Below are positions 52,075-59,230 of a stretch of 64,000 bases of DNA, piece by piece. The DNA comes from Streptomyces lincolnensis. GTDB taxonomy: Bacteria; Actinomycetota; Actinomycetes; Streptomycetales; Streptomycetaceae. The notes below the pieces were generated by a model, which worked only from the letters and a program-made list of their open reading frames with translations, was not told the DNA's origin and did no database searches. Position numbers and translations under genes: made by a program. The stretch is taken from contig NZ_JAIHON010000008.1 of NCBI RefSeq assembly GCF_021173675.1, positions 186,001 through 250,000 of the forward strand, written 5' to 3'. The stretch's first letter is position 1, and each line of letters starts with the position of its first letter.

Positions 52075-52503
52075 TCACAGCGAACCGATCTCGGACGACA
52101 CCCACCGCTCGGGCCGCATCCGGATGATCACCTGTTCGCCGTGGCTCTTCAGGGCGTACTCCACATAGCCGTCCACCTTCTCGGCCGGGAGGTAGCGGGC
52201 GGAGATCTCCCGCAGTTCCTCCTCGGTGAAGGGCTTGGTGTCGACGACGGGCCCCTCCACCGACACGTACCGGAGCGTGGGCTCGACTCGGTCGACCATC
52301 AGGGCGAAACGCCCCGACGCGCGGATCAGTTGATGCTTGCGGGAATCGAGCCCGGTCAGGATCCAGATGTCGCCGCCGGGCTCGTACTGGTACCAGATCG
52401 GCAGGGTGAGCGGCGCCCGCCCCTCTCCCGCGTCCACCGCCAACGCGGCCACATGCGGCTCGGCAAGGAACTGTTCACGCTCTTCGCGGGTCAGGGCAGC
52501 CAT
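52075..52503 (-). CDS. PPOX-class (F420/FMN) pyridoxamine-oxidase-fold protein
   Basis: 142 residues of the split-barrel flavin/F420 reductase group: FLAEPHVAALAVDAGEGRAP, LPIWYQYEPGGDIWILTG, RASGRFALMVDRVEP and RYLPAEKVDGYVEYA. It has the short form typical of F420-dependent or heme-degrading PPOX proteins. ATG 52503 follows GGAGG. It is transcribed toward the PdxH paralogue and may follow the thiolase gene (92 nt gap). Confidence 0.85.
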   Translation of the reverse strand: MAALTREEREQFLAEPHVAALAVDAGEGRAPLTLPIWYQYEPGGDIWILTGLDSRKHQLIRASGRFALMVDRVEPTLRYVSVEGPVVDTKPFTEEELREISARYLPAEKVDGYVEYALKSHGEQVIIRMRPERWVSSEIGSL

Positions 52504-52594
52504 GCTTTCCTCCAGCGGTTCGGGCGTCGTCGTCCTGTCACGCCTCAACGACCGTCGGGGTGGGCCCTGTTCCCGCTCACGCGGCGAAGCATCC

Positions 52595-53776
52595 CTACGC
52601 TCGTGTCCGCCCCAGCACCACCGTCCCCGACGAGCAGAACCAGCCGCCCGTCCCCGAGGCCACCGCCAGTTCCGGCAGGCCGCCACCGCCCCGGCGCCGC
52701 ACCTGCCGCGCCCCCGCCTCGCCCCGCAGCTGCCGTACGGCCTCCACCAGCAGGAACAGGCCCCGCATTCCGGGGTGTTGGGCCGACAGCCCGCCCCCGT
52801 CCGTGTTGACCGGCAGTTCTCCGCCCTCGACCAGGAGCCGGCCCTTCTCCACGAAGGCCCCGCCCTCGCCCTTCCCGCAGAAGCCGAGGTCCTCCAGGGT
52901 CACCAGGGTCATGTAGGTGAAGGCGTCGTAGATCTCGGCGAGGTCGATGTCGTCGGGGCGCACGCCGGCCCGCTGGAAGGCGAGGCGGCCGCTGATGGCC
53001 GCCGGGGAGACGGTGAAGTCGGGCCACTCGGACATCGAGGCGTGGGAGACGTGCTCGCCGGTGCCGAGGATCCACACGGGGGAGGTGCGGCAGTCCTGGA
53101 CGTACTCCTCGGCGGCCAGCAGGACCGCCGCCCCGCCGTCGGAGCGGATGCAGCAGTGCAGCCTGGTGAAGGGGTCCGCGATCATCGGTCCCCCCATCAC
53201 GTCCTCGACGGTGATCGGGTCGCGGAACATCGCCTCCGGGTTCAGCGCCGCGTTGGCCCGTGCCTGGACCGCCACCGACGCCAACTGCTCGATCGTCGTG
53301 CCGTGTTCGAGCTGGTGGCGGCGGGCGGCCATGGCGTACTTGGCGATGAGGGTGTGGCCGTAGGGGACCTCGAACTGGAGCGGCCCCCGGGTGCCGAAGG
53401 AGAGGGTGCCGGTGCGGCGGCCGGCCTTGATGTCGGCGCGGGCCGTCGAGCCGTAGACCAGCAGGACCGCGTTCGCGTGCCCGGCGGCTATCGCGTCCGC
53501 CGCGTGCGCGGCCATGACCTCCCAGGTGGCGCCGCCGACGGAGGTGGAGTCGACCCAGGTGGGGCGCAGGCCCAGGTACTCGGCGACCTCGACGGGGGCG
53601 AGGGTGCCGAGTCCGGCCGAGGCGAGGCCGTCCACCAGCGAGCGGTCCAGGCCCGCGTCCGCCAGGGCCCGGCGGGCCGCCTGGGCGTGCAGGGCGTACG
53701 GGGTCGCGTCCTCGACCCGGCCGCAGTCGGAGAGGGCCACCCCGACCACGGCGACGTTCCGGTTCCCGGGAGTCAT
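52595..53776 (-). CDS. Thiolase-fold lipid-transfer/aldolase-type protein (Ltp2-like)
   Basis: 393 residues of the SCP2-thiolase branch. At the position of the nucleophilic Cys the sequence reads VDSTSVGGATWEVMA, so the thiolase cysteine is absent, as in Ltp2-type steroid side-chain aldolases. Other family blocks are EIYDAFTYMTLVTLEDLG and NTDGGGLSAQHPGMRG. It should therefore catalyse retro-aldol C-C cleavage of a 3-hydroxyacyl-CoA with a DUF35 partner (50114) rather than thiolysis. It is divergent from the dehydrogenase at 53873 and shares operator f. Confidence 0.85.
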   Translation of the reverse strand: MTPGNRNVAVVGVALSDCGRVEDATPYALHAQAARRALADAGLDRSLVDGLASAGLGTLAPVEVAEYLGLRPTWVDSTSVGGATWEVMAAHAADAIAAGHANAVLLVYGSTARADIKAGRRTGTLSFGTRGPLQFEVPYGHTLIAKYAMAARRHQLEHGTTIEQLASVAVQARANAALNPEAMFRDPITVEDVMGGPMIADPFTRLHCCIRSDGGAAVLLAAEEYVQDCRTSPVWILGTGEHVSHASMSEWPDFTVSPAAISGRLAFQRAGVRPDDIDLAEIYDAFTYMTLVTLEDLGFCGKGEGGAFVEKGRLLVEGGELPVNTDGGGLSAQHPGMRGLFLLVEAVRQLRGEAGARQVRRRGGGGLPELAVASGTGGWFCSSGTVVLGRTRA

Positions 53777-53840
53777 GGGCGGCCTCCAGCCTCTGGGTAT
53801 CTCGTCCGGCCTCTGTGCATCTCGTTGCGGCGCTCCTAAT

Positions 53841-53855
53841 ATGACGGACCGTCAG
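53841..53855. promoter_or_regulatory. Operator palindrome f: ATGACGGACCGTCAG
   Basis: It lies between the divergent thiolase-fold gene (64 nt) and dehydrogenase gene (17 nt). The core TGACGGACCGTCA matches the consensus. Confidence 0.75.
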
Positions 53856-53872
53856 ATACGGAGGGAAGAGCC

Positions 53873-55132
53873 ATGGACGCCAGCTTCACTCCCGAGCAGG
53901 ACGGGATCCGCCGTACCCTCCGCGAGCTGCTCCGCAGCCGCCTGGGCCCGCACGAGCTGCGGGCCGCCGTCGACACCCCGGCCGGGCACGACCCCGCGCT
54001 GTGGACCGCCCTCGCCGAACAGCTCGGTCTGCCCGGCCTCGCCCTCCCCGACCGGTACGGCGGTGTCGGCGGCACGGTGACCGACCTCGCCCTCGCCTGC
54101 GAGGAGACGGGCCGCTTCCTCGCCCCCTCGCCCCTGCTCGCCACCGCCGTCCTGGTCGCGCCCCTCGTCCTCGCCCTCGGCACGGACGCCCAGCGCGCGG
54201 ACCTGCTGCCCCGCCTCGCCTCCGGCACCCTCACCGCGACCCTCGCCGTCCCCGGCACCCACCTGGCCACGGCCCTCGCGCTCACGGGCGAGAACGGCGG
54301 GGGCGGCGGGAACCGCGAGAACGGCGGGAACCGCGAGGGGCGCGGCGAGAGCGGTGGAGGCGACTGGGCGGGAGGCGACTGGGCGGGCGGCGGTCGGGCC
54401 GGCGGAGTGCAGGCCACGCGGGCCGGCGACGGCTGGTGGCTGTACGGGCAGGCCGACCAGGTGCTCGACGGGCACAGCGCCGGGCTCCTCCTGGTCGCCG
54501 CGCACACCGGCGGCTTCGCCCGCTCCCGCACTCTCCTCTTCCTCGTGCCCGGCGACGCGCCCGGCCTCGTCCGGGTACGACAGACCGCCCTCGACCAGAC
54601 CCGGCCGCAGGCACGCGTCCAACTGCGGCACGTGGACGCCGAGTTGCTGGGGGACGAGACCACCGGTGTCCTTCCCGCCCTCGCAGCCGCCGGGGACACC
54701 GCCGCCGCCGTCCTGGCCTGCGAGGCCGTCGGGGCCGCCGACCAGGCGCTGACGCGGACCGTGGAGTACGTGGGGCAGCGCGAGCAGTTCGGGCGGGCGA
54801 TCGGGTCCTTCCAGGCGGTCAAGCACCGGCTGGCCGACGTGTACGTCCAGCTCCAGGCGGCCCGCTCGGCGGCGTACTACGCGGCCTGGGCCACCGCCCA
54901 GGGGGAGCGGGTCGGCGGCCTCGCCCTCGCCCAGGCCCTGGAGGCCCTGCGCACCGCCGCCGCCGAGGGCATCCAGCTGCACGGTGGCATCGGCTTCACC
55001 TGGGAACACGAGGCCCATCTGTACTTCAAGCGCGCCTCGGGCGACGAGCTGCTGTGCGGCCCGGTGCACCGGCTGCGGGCGCACGCCGCCGACACGGCAC
55101 GGCTCTTCCGGGGCCAGGAGGTGACGGTTTGA
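53873..55132 (+). CDS. Acyl-CoA dehydrogenase with Gly-rich insertion
   Basis: 419 residues. N- and C-terminal domains are normal (LPDRYGGVGGTVTDLALACEE; YVGQREQFGRAIGSFQAVKHRLADV, GIQLHGGIGFTWEHEAHLYFKRA). The central domain is interrupted by about 40 residues of Gly/Asn/Glu/Trp repeats (bases about 54286-54415, including two GGDWA units), absent from other dehydrogenases here. It resembles the short partner-type subunits (IpdE/FadE-like). GAGGGAAGAG precedes the ATG. The IS element begins right after its stop. Confidence 0.88.
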   Translation: MDASFTPEQDGIRRTLRELLRSRLGPHELRAAVDTPAGHDPALWTALAEQLGLPGLALPDRYGGVGGTVTDLALACEETGRFLAPSPLLATAVLVAPLVLALGTDAQRADLLPRLASGTLTATLAVPGTHLATALALTGENGGGGGNRENGGNREGRGESGGGDWAGGDWAGGGRAGGVQATRAGDGWWLYGQADQVLDGHSAGLLLVAAHTGGFARSRTLLFLVPGDAPGLVRVRQTALDQTRPQARVQLRHVDAELLGDETTGVLPALAAAGDTAAAVLACEAVGAADQALTRTVEYVGQREQFGRAIGSFQAVKHRLADVYVQLQAARSAAYYAAWATAQGERVGGLALAQALEALRTAAAEGIQLHGGIGFTWEHEAHLYFKRASGDELLCGPVHRLRAHAADTARLFRGQEVTV

Positions 55133-55168
55133 CGTCCTCCCCTCCCTGTAGGGGAGGGGATTCCTGGC
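55133..55168 (-). ncRNA. Presumed guide-RNA (omega/reRNA) 3' scaffold at the element's right end
   Basis: TnpB elements transcribe a guide RNA from the tnpB 3' end through the right-end hairpin, with the flanking DNA as guide. Here the hairpin at 55139-55159 fits. The guide would be the complement of the last bases of the dehydrogenase gene (GTCAAACCGTCACC on the minus strand). This is inferred from the family; no direct evidence. Confidence 0.4.
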
Positions 55169-56401
55169 TCAGGCTGCCTCCGGGAGCAGCGCTCCCGGGG
55201 GTCTTGCGCCCTCGACGCCAGCCGGGTTGAGACCAGCCCGGAGGAGCATCACGCGGGCGGAGTTCTTGTTCCTGGGGGACTCGGCTCCGCATGCGGTGCA
55301 TGCGTAGGTTCGTTCGGAAAGGGGCAGTGCGTGCTTGGTTCTCGCTCCGCACGACGCGCAGTCCATGGTGGTGTAGGCAGGGTGCACGAGGCGGATGTCG
55401 CGTCCGTGCTTGCGGCCCATCTCGATCAGGGCCGTCTTGGTCGCGCCGATCGCCGCGTCGGCGGCTTTGCGGGCCATGGTGGACTTGGCGAGGAACTTCG
55501 GGCGGAAGTCCTCGACGGCGATGGCGTCGTGGTCGGTCACGACGCGCTTGGCCCACTTGCGGGCGGTGTCCTGCCGCTGCCGGGCGATCTTCGCGTAGAC
55601 CTTGGCGCGGGATTTCTTGGCCTCGCGGTGGCCCTTCGAGGAGGCCTGTCCCTTCTTGGGTCTGCGGCGGGCGACCATCCGGTCGTACCGCGACAGCTTG
55701 GCCTGGGCCTTGCGTCCGTGCTGCGGGTGGGGCAGGTCGTGGGCGTCGGACGTGGTGGTCGCGGTTTCCTTGACGCCCCAGTCCACGCCGAGGACGGCGC
55801 CGGTGGCCGGGAGTGGCTGGACCTGCGCCGGGACGACGAACGAGGCGTACCAGTGGCCGATCGCATCGCGGTACACGCGTACCGACGAGGGCGCGGCCGG
55901 GAGGTCGCGGGACCACACGACGATCAGGGCGATGCCGCCCGCGAGGTGGAGGCGGCCGTCTTTCAGGCGGAAGCCGCGGGTGGTGTAGTTCAGCGTGGGC
56001 AGCGCCTCGCGCTTCTTCTTGTGCCGGGGCATCCCGGCGCGCTGCCGCATGGGCAGGCGCTCCTTGATGTCCTTCAGCGCCTTGGCGCGGGACTTCGCGA
56101 AGTCCCGGATGATCTGCTGCTGCGGCACCGAGGCGCCCTCGCGCAGCCACGCGTTCGCGCTACGGGCCCAGGTCGGCATCCTGTCCAGGCCCGCCGGGCC
56201 GCACACCAGCTTCTCCGCGTCCTCGGCAAGGGCCCGGTTGGCGGTGTGGGTCTGCTTCGACTTGGCGACGCATTCGTTCCAGATCCACCGGCAGCGGTCC
56301 CACTCGGCGAGCAGAGCCGTGCGGGCGGTCGACGACGCGCGGAGCCGGTAGGTGTACCGGGCGTGGCCCGCATCCCCCGAAGTCTTGCTTGGTGTCGCCA
56401 T
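55169..56401 (-). CDS. tnpB: TnpB RNA-guided nuclease homologue, third RuvC acid changed to Asn
   Basis: 410 residues. RuvC-I Asp is present in LGVDWGVKE and RuvC-II Glu in AIAVEDFRPKF. The zinc ribbon is CASCGARTKHALPLSERTYAC with a second CTACG pair. In RuvC-III, where TnpB normally reads RDxNSA, this one reads PRNKNSARVM: the catalytic Asp is AAC (Asn) at 55270-55268. DNA cleavage should be abolished while RNA and DNA binding could remain. ATG 56401 is preferred to GTG 56428. The gene is otherwise intact, so decay is recent or function is retained. Confidence 0.88.
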   Translation of the reverse strand: MATPSKTSGDAGHARYTYRLRASSTARTALLAEWDRCRWIWNECVAKSKQTHTANRALAEDAEKLVCGPAGLDRMPTWARSANAWLREGASVPQQQIIRDFAKSRAKALKDIKERLPMRQRAGMPRHKKKREALPTLNYTTRGFRLKDGRLHLAGGIALIVVWSRDLPAAPSSVRVYRDAIGHWYASFVVPAQVQPLPATGAVLGVDWGVKETATTTSDAHDLPHPQHGRKAQAKLSRYDRMVARRRPKKGQASSKGHREAKKSRAKVYAKIARQRQDTARKWAKRVVTDHDAIAVEDFRPKFLAKSTMARKAADAAIGATKTALIEMGRKHGRDIRLVHPAYTTMDCASCGARTKHALPLSERTYACTACGAESPRNKNSARVMLLRAGLNPAGVEGARPPGALLPEAA

Positions 56402-56451
56402 GGTGTCACCGTACCACTGTCGAGCCACTCGAAGCCCACTAGTGTGGAGTC

Positions 56452-56607
56452 ATGGATGAAGAGAAGCGCATCACCCTCCGCCTGCCCGCCGACCTCCACG
56501 AATGGCTGGCCGGACAGGCCAGGTCCGCCCGCAGGTCCCTCAACTCCGAGATCGTCTACCGCCTGGAGGCCGAGCGAGCCGCCATGCCAGACACCGAATC
56601 GCCCTGA
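56452..56607 (+). CDS. Arc-type ribbon-helix-helix DNA-binding protein
   Basis: 51 residues: MDEEKRITLRLPADLHEWLA followed by GQARSARRSLNSEIVYRLEA, the strand-helix-helix of Arc/MetJ repressors. It is divergent from tnpB, with 50 nt between starts, and inside the inferred element ends, so it probably binds this intergenic region and represses tnpB. It could also be an orphan antitoxin. GGAG lies very close to the ATG (3 nt), a weak site. Confidence 0.8.
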   Translation: MDEEKRITLRLPADLHEWLAGQARSARRSLNSEIVYRLEAERAAMPDTESP

Positions 56608-56691
56608 CGGCGATTCGGCTCTCCCTGCCCTGCCCCGCAGGAGTGCAATTCCTCCCCGGACTGAAGGTCGGGGCATCCTCGGAGGCCTCCG

Positions 56692-57162
56692 GTGAACGGG
56701 ATGCGGATCGTGCAGAAGATCTCCTCGCTGCGCGGCTTCGCCAAGGTCGCCCCGTACGTCTTCCCCGTGCTCGACAAGGCCGTCCACCGCCTCACCCGCG
56801 GTCGGCTGCTGGTCAGCGCCCAGGTGCTGCCGGGCCTGCTGCTGACCTCGACCGGCGCGCGGACCGGGCAGCGCCGGCGCACACCGCTGGCCTGCATGCC
56901 CGAGCGGGGCGGCGAGAGCTGGATCCTGATCGGCTCCAACTTCGGGCGGCCCGGCCATCCCGCCTGGACCGCCAACCTCCGCGCCCATCCCGACGCCGAG
57001 GTCAGCTGGAAGGGGCGGGACATCCCCGTCACGGCCCGGCTGCTGGAGGGGGAGGAGCGGGCGGCCGCGTGGAAGCAGGTGCTGGCCTTCTGGCCGCCGT
57101 ACGCCACGTACCAGCGCCGGGTGGAGCGGGAGATACGGCTCTTTCGCATCGTACGACGCTGA
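56692..57162 (+). CDS. Deazaflavin (F420)-dependent nitroreductase family protein
   Basis: 156 residues of the Ddn-like split-barrel family: LLTSTGARTGQRRRTPLACM, WILIGSNFGRPGHPAWTANLRAHPDAEV and RAAAWKQVLAFWPPYATYQRR. Such proteins bind F420 and reduce quinones or nitro compounds. The GTG start (VNGMRIVQK) lies exactly at the left boundary of the IS element. Before insertion it would have followed the dehydrogenase stop with no gap, so it was probably the second gene of that operon. Confidence 0.88.
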   Translation: MNGMRIVQKISSLRGFAKVAPYVFPVLDKAVHRLTRGRLLVSAQVLPGLLLTSTGARTGQRRRTPLACMPERGGESWILIGSNFGRPGHPAWTANLRAHPDAEVSWKGRDIPVTARLLEGEERAAAWKQVLAFWPPYATYQRRVEREIRLFRIVRR

Positions 57163-57184
57163 AGGCCGCGGCCGGTCATGACGG

Positions 57185-57808
57185 CTACAGCGTCGCCAGC
57201 CGCTGTACCAGCAGGAACGCCCCGATCCCCAGCATCGCCGCCCCCGAGGTCCGGGTCACCGCCCGGGCCGCGGCCGGGCGGGCGCCGAGGAGGGCACGGG
57301 CGGTGACGCCGACGGTCAGGTAGACGGCGGCGCAGCAGGCCATGTGGAGGAGGCCGAGGGCGGCGGTCTGCGCGGCCACGGGCGGGTGCCCGCTCCCGGT
57401 CACCAGGAACTGGGGGAGGACCGACAGGTACAGCAGCAGTCCCTTGGGGTTGAGCCCGCTGATCGTGGCGCCGCGCAGGAAGACCCGGGCGCGGGATTCG
57501 GCCAGGTCCTCCCCGGCCGCCCCCGGGGTGCCGGGCCGGCGCAGCACGCTCCAGCCCAGCCACACCAGATACGCCGCCCCGGCCGCCGTCAGCGCGGTCA
57601 GCAGACCCGGCGAGCGCGCCACGAGGACCGCCAGCCCCGCCACGGCCAGCGCCGTGTGGAGCGCGTACCCGGCGACCAGGCCCGTCACCGCCCACGCCAC
57701 CGACCGGCCGCGCAGCCCCGCCGAGATCGCGTACGCCCAGTCGGCGCCCGGTACGCACACCAGTAGCAGGTCGACGGCGAGGAAGGAGAGGAGCGTCGCG
57801 GAATCCAT
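57185..57808 (-). CDS. LysE/RhtB-family amino-acid exporter
   Basis: 207 residues with about six membrane segments and the family motif DLLLVCVPGADWAYAISAGLRGRS near the N-terminus plus GLNPKGLLLYLSVLPQFL. It should export an amino acid or derivative. ATG 57808 (MDSATLLSFL) is the family-consistent start; the open frame upstream overlaps the promoter. It is divergent from an Lrp regulator 82 nt away, the standard arrangement in which the regulator senses the exported amino acid. Confidence 0.9.
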   Translation of the reverse strand: MDSATLLSFLAVDLLLVCVPGADWAYAISAGLRGRSVAWAVTGLVAGYALHTALAVAGLAVLVARSPGLLTALTAAGAAYLVWLGWSVLRRPGTPGAAGEDLAESRARVFLRGATISGLNPKGLLLYLSVLPQFLVTGSGHPPVAAQTAALGLLHMACCAAVYLTVGVTARALLGARPAAARAVTRTSGAAMLGIGAFLLVQRLATL

Positions 57809-57890
57809 GGGGGCGAGATTAGGTGGGATCGGTCCGAATGTGTTGTCGAAGTTTGCCCATGATCCGCGAAAGTGAGGGAGAATTTCCCTC

Positions 57891-58343
57891 ATGGATGACA
57901 TGGACCGGAAGATTCTTGCCGAGCTTCAGCAGGACGGGCGGCTGACCGTGACCGAGCTGGCCGCCCGGGTGCGTCTGAGCGTCTCGCCGTGCCATCGGCG
58001 GCTGCGCGAGCTGGAGCGGTCGGGGGCCATCAGCGGCTACCGGGCGGTGGTGGACCGCACGGCCGTGGGGCTGGGCTTCGAGGCGCTGGTCTTCGTCTCG
58101 ATGCGGCAGGAGGACCGGGACACCGTCGCCGGGTTCGAGCGGGCGGTCGGCGAGATCGCGGAAGTGGTGGATGCGCAGCGGCTGTTCGGGGAGCCGGACT
58201 ACCTGCTGCGGATCGTCGCCGCCGACTTGGCCGCCTACCAGCGGCTGTACGACGAGCGGCTGGCGACGCTGCCGGGGGTGCAGCGGCTGAACTCGACGCT
58301 GGTGATGAAGCACGTCGTCAAGGACCGCCCGCTGCCCGCGTAG
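57891..58343 (+). CDS. Lrp/AsnC family regulator
   Basis: 150 residues: N-terminal HTH (MDDMDRKILAELQQDGRLTV, ELAARVRLSVSPCHRRLRELE) and a C-terminal RAM/ACT-like effector domain (FEALVFVSMRQEDRDTVAGFE, VVDAQRLFGEPDYLLRIVAAD). It probably activates the divergent LysE exporter in response to its amino acid. It is followed by a strong terminator. Confidence 0.93.
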   Translation: MDDMDRKILAELQQDGRLTVTELAARVRLSVSPCHRRLRELERSGAISGYRAVVDRTAVGLGFEALVFVSMRQEDRDTVAGFERAVGEIAEVVDAQRLFGEPDYLLRIVAADLAAYQRLYDERLATLPGVQRLNSTLVMKHVVKDRPLPA

Positions 58344-58374
58344 CGGGACCGCGCCACGCGCCCGTACAGCGCGA

Positions 58375-58408
58375 CAGGCGGCAGTCCACCGGTGTGGACT
58401 GCCGCCTG
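58375..58408. terminator. Perfect 15-bp hairpin between convergent Lrp and TetR genes
   Basis: CAGGCGGCAGTCCAC (58375-58389) and GTGGACTGCCGCCTG (58394-58408) are exact complements around CGGT. It is the strongest hairpin in the window and serves both converging transcripts. Confidence 0.85.
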
Positions 58409-58461
58409 CGTGACAGGACTTGGGCCGGAAAAAGATCCGTGGATATCTCTGGTCTCGGTCT

Positions 58462-59109
58462 CTACTTCGTCGGCTTCTTCCCCGTCACACCGAGGTGGAC
58501 CAACAGCGCGAGGTTCGGCTTGAGTTCAGCCTGCTTCACGCCCCACGTCTGGAAACCCTTCTGATGGGAGGCCACGGCCGCGAGCATCGCGACGATCGAG
58601 CCCGCGACCGCCGCGGGGTTGACGTCCTTGTCGACCTTGCCCTTGGACTGAAGCTCGGTGACCGCGTCCGCGAGGGAGTTGTTGACCGAGTTCAGGATCT
58701 TCATACGGAGTTTGTAGAACCGCTTGTCCCCCTCGGCGGCCCCGAGGTCGACGACCCTGAGGATCGCGTCGTTGCGGCGCCAGAAGTCCAGGAAGCCGTC
58801 CACGAGTTCCTGCGCGGTCTGCCATCCGGCCTTGCCGACCCATGACCGGCCGGCCAGCAGCTCGGTCAACTGGCCGCCCTCGGTGGCCATTTGTTCGGCG
58901 ATCTCCAGGACGGCGCCTTCGACGTCCGGGAAGTACTGGTAGAAGGTCGCGGGCGAAGTGCCCGCCTTCCGGGCGACATCGATGACCTTGACGTCCCGAT
59001 AGGGGGAGGAGCTGAGCATCTCGCTGAGGCAGTCGAGCAGCTTCTGCCGGGTCGCCTGCCCACGCCGACCGGCCACGCGGCCGTCGACGGTACGCACTTG
59101 TCCTGTCAT
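58462..59109 (-). CDS. TetR family regulator, candidate master repressor of the acyl-CoA regulon
   Basis: 215 residues with a TetR HTH (VIDVARKAGTSPATFYQYFPD, about residues 40-60) and a ligand domain with FLDFWRRNDAILRVVDLGAAE typical of regulators of lipid or acyl-CoA genes. A degenerate form of the CTGACGGNCCGTCAG operator spans its own start codon (59103-59117), suggesting autoregulation. It is the only TetR gene near the 28-55 kb cluster. ATG 59109 is the only sensible start. Ligand is probably an acyl-CoA (inference). Confidence 0.88.
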   Translation of the reverse strand: MTGQVRTVDGRVAGRRGQATRQKLLDCLSEMLSSSPYRDVKVIDVARKAGTSPATFYQYFPDVEGAVLEIAEQMATEGGQLTELLAGRSWVGKAGWQTAQELVDGFLDFWRRNDAILRVVDLGAAEGDKRFYKLRMKILNSVNNSLADAVTELQSKGKVDKDVNPAAVAGSIVAMLAAVASHQKGFQTWGVKQAELKPNLALLVHLGVTGKKPTK

Positions 59110-59117
59110 GCCGTCAG
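59103..59117 (-). promoter_or_regulatory. Degenerate operator over the TetR start codon: CTGACGGCATGACAG
   Basis: Read on the minus strand, the left half CTGACGG is perfect and the right half matches 4 of 7 positions of the cluster operator. It includes the ATG at 59109. This is a candidate autoregulatory site of lower affinity. Confidence 0.45.
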
Positions 59118-59230
59118 CTTACCGAGGGGTGATCGGAGCGCGATTCGGCCGACTGCAAATGGGGTGCACGGGCCCTTTGGGGCAGGTGCGCTGGTCTGCG
59201 CGTCGCGTGAGAGACCGTTACGTTGGCGAC

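Larger units (their letters stand above)
55133..56691 (-). mobile_element. IS605/IS1341-type tnpB-only element with accessory RHH gene
   Basis: The element carries tnpB and a divergent ribbon-helix-helix gene but no tnpA. The right end holds the hairpin CCCCTCCC-TGTAG-GGGAGGGG (55139-55159) at the tnpB 3' side. The left end holds an imperfect hairpin around CTTCAGT (about 56657-56676). TTCAC, a plausible target-adjacent motif, abuts the left boundary on the minus strand. Removing 55133-56691 joins the dehydrogenase TGA directly to the next gene's GTG. Boundaries are inferred. Confidence 0.8.

Noticed and set aside
28403..54000. Secondary-metabolite (antibiotic) biosynthetic cluster
   Set aside because: Ligases, dehydrogenases and hydratases here form beta-oxidation-type modules; no PKS, NRPS, terpene synthase or dedicated tailoring set is present.
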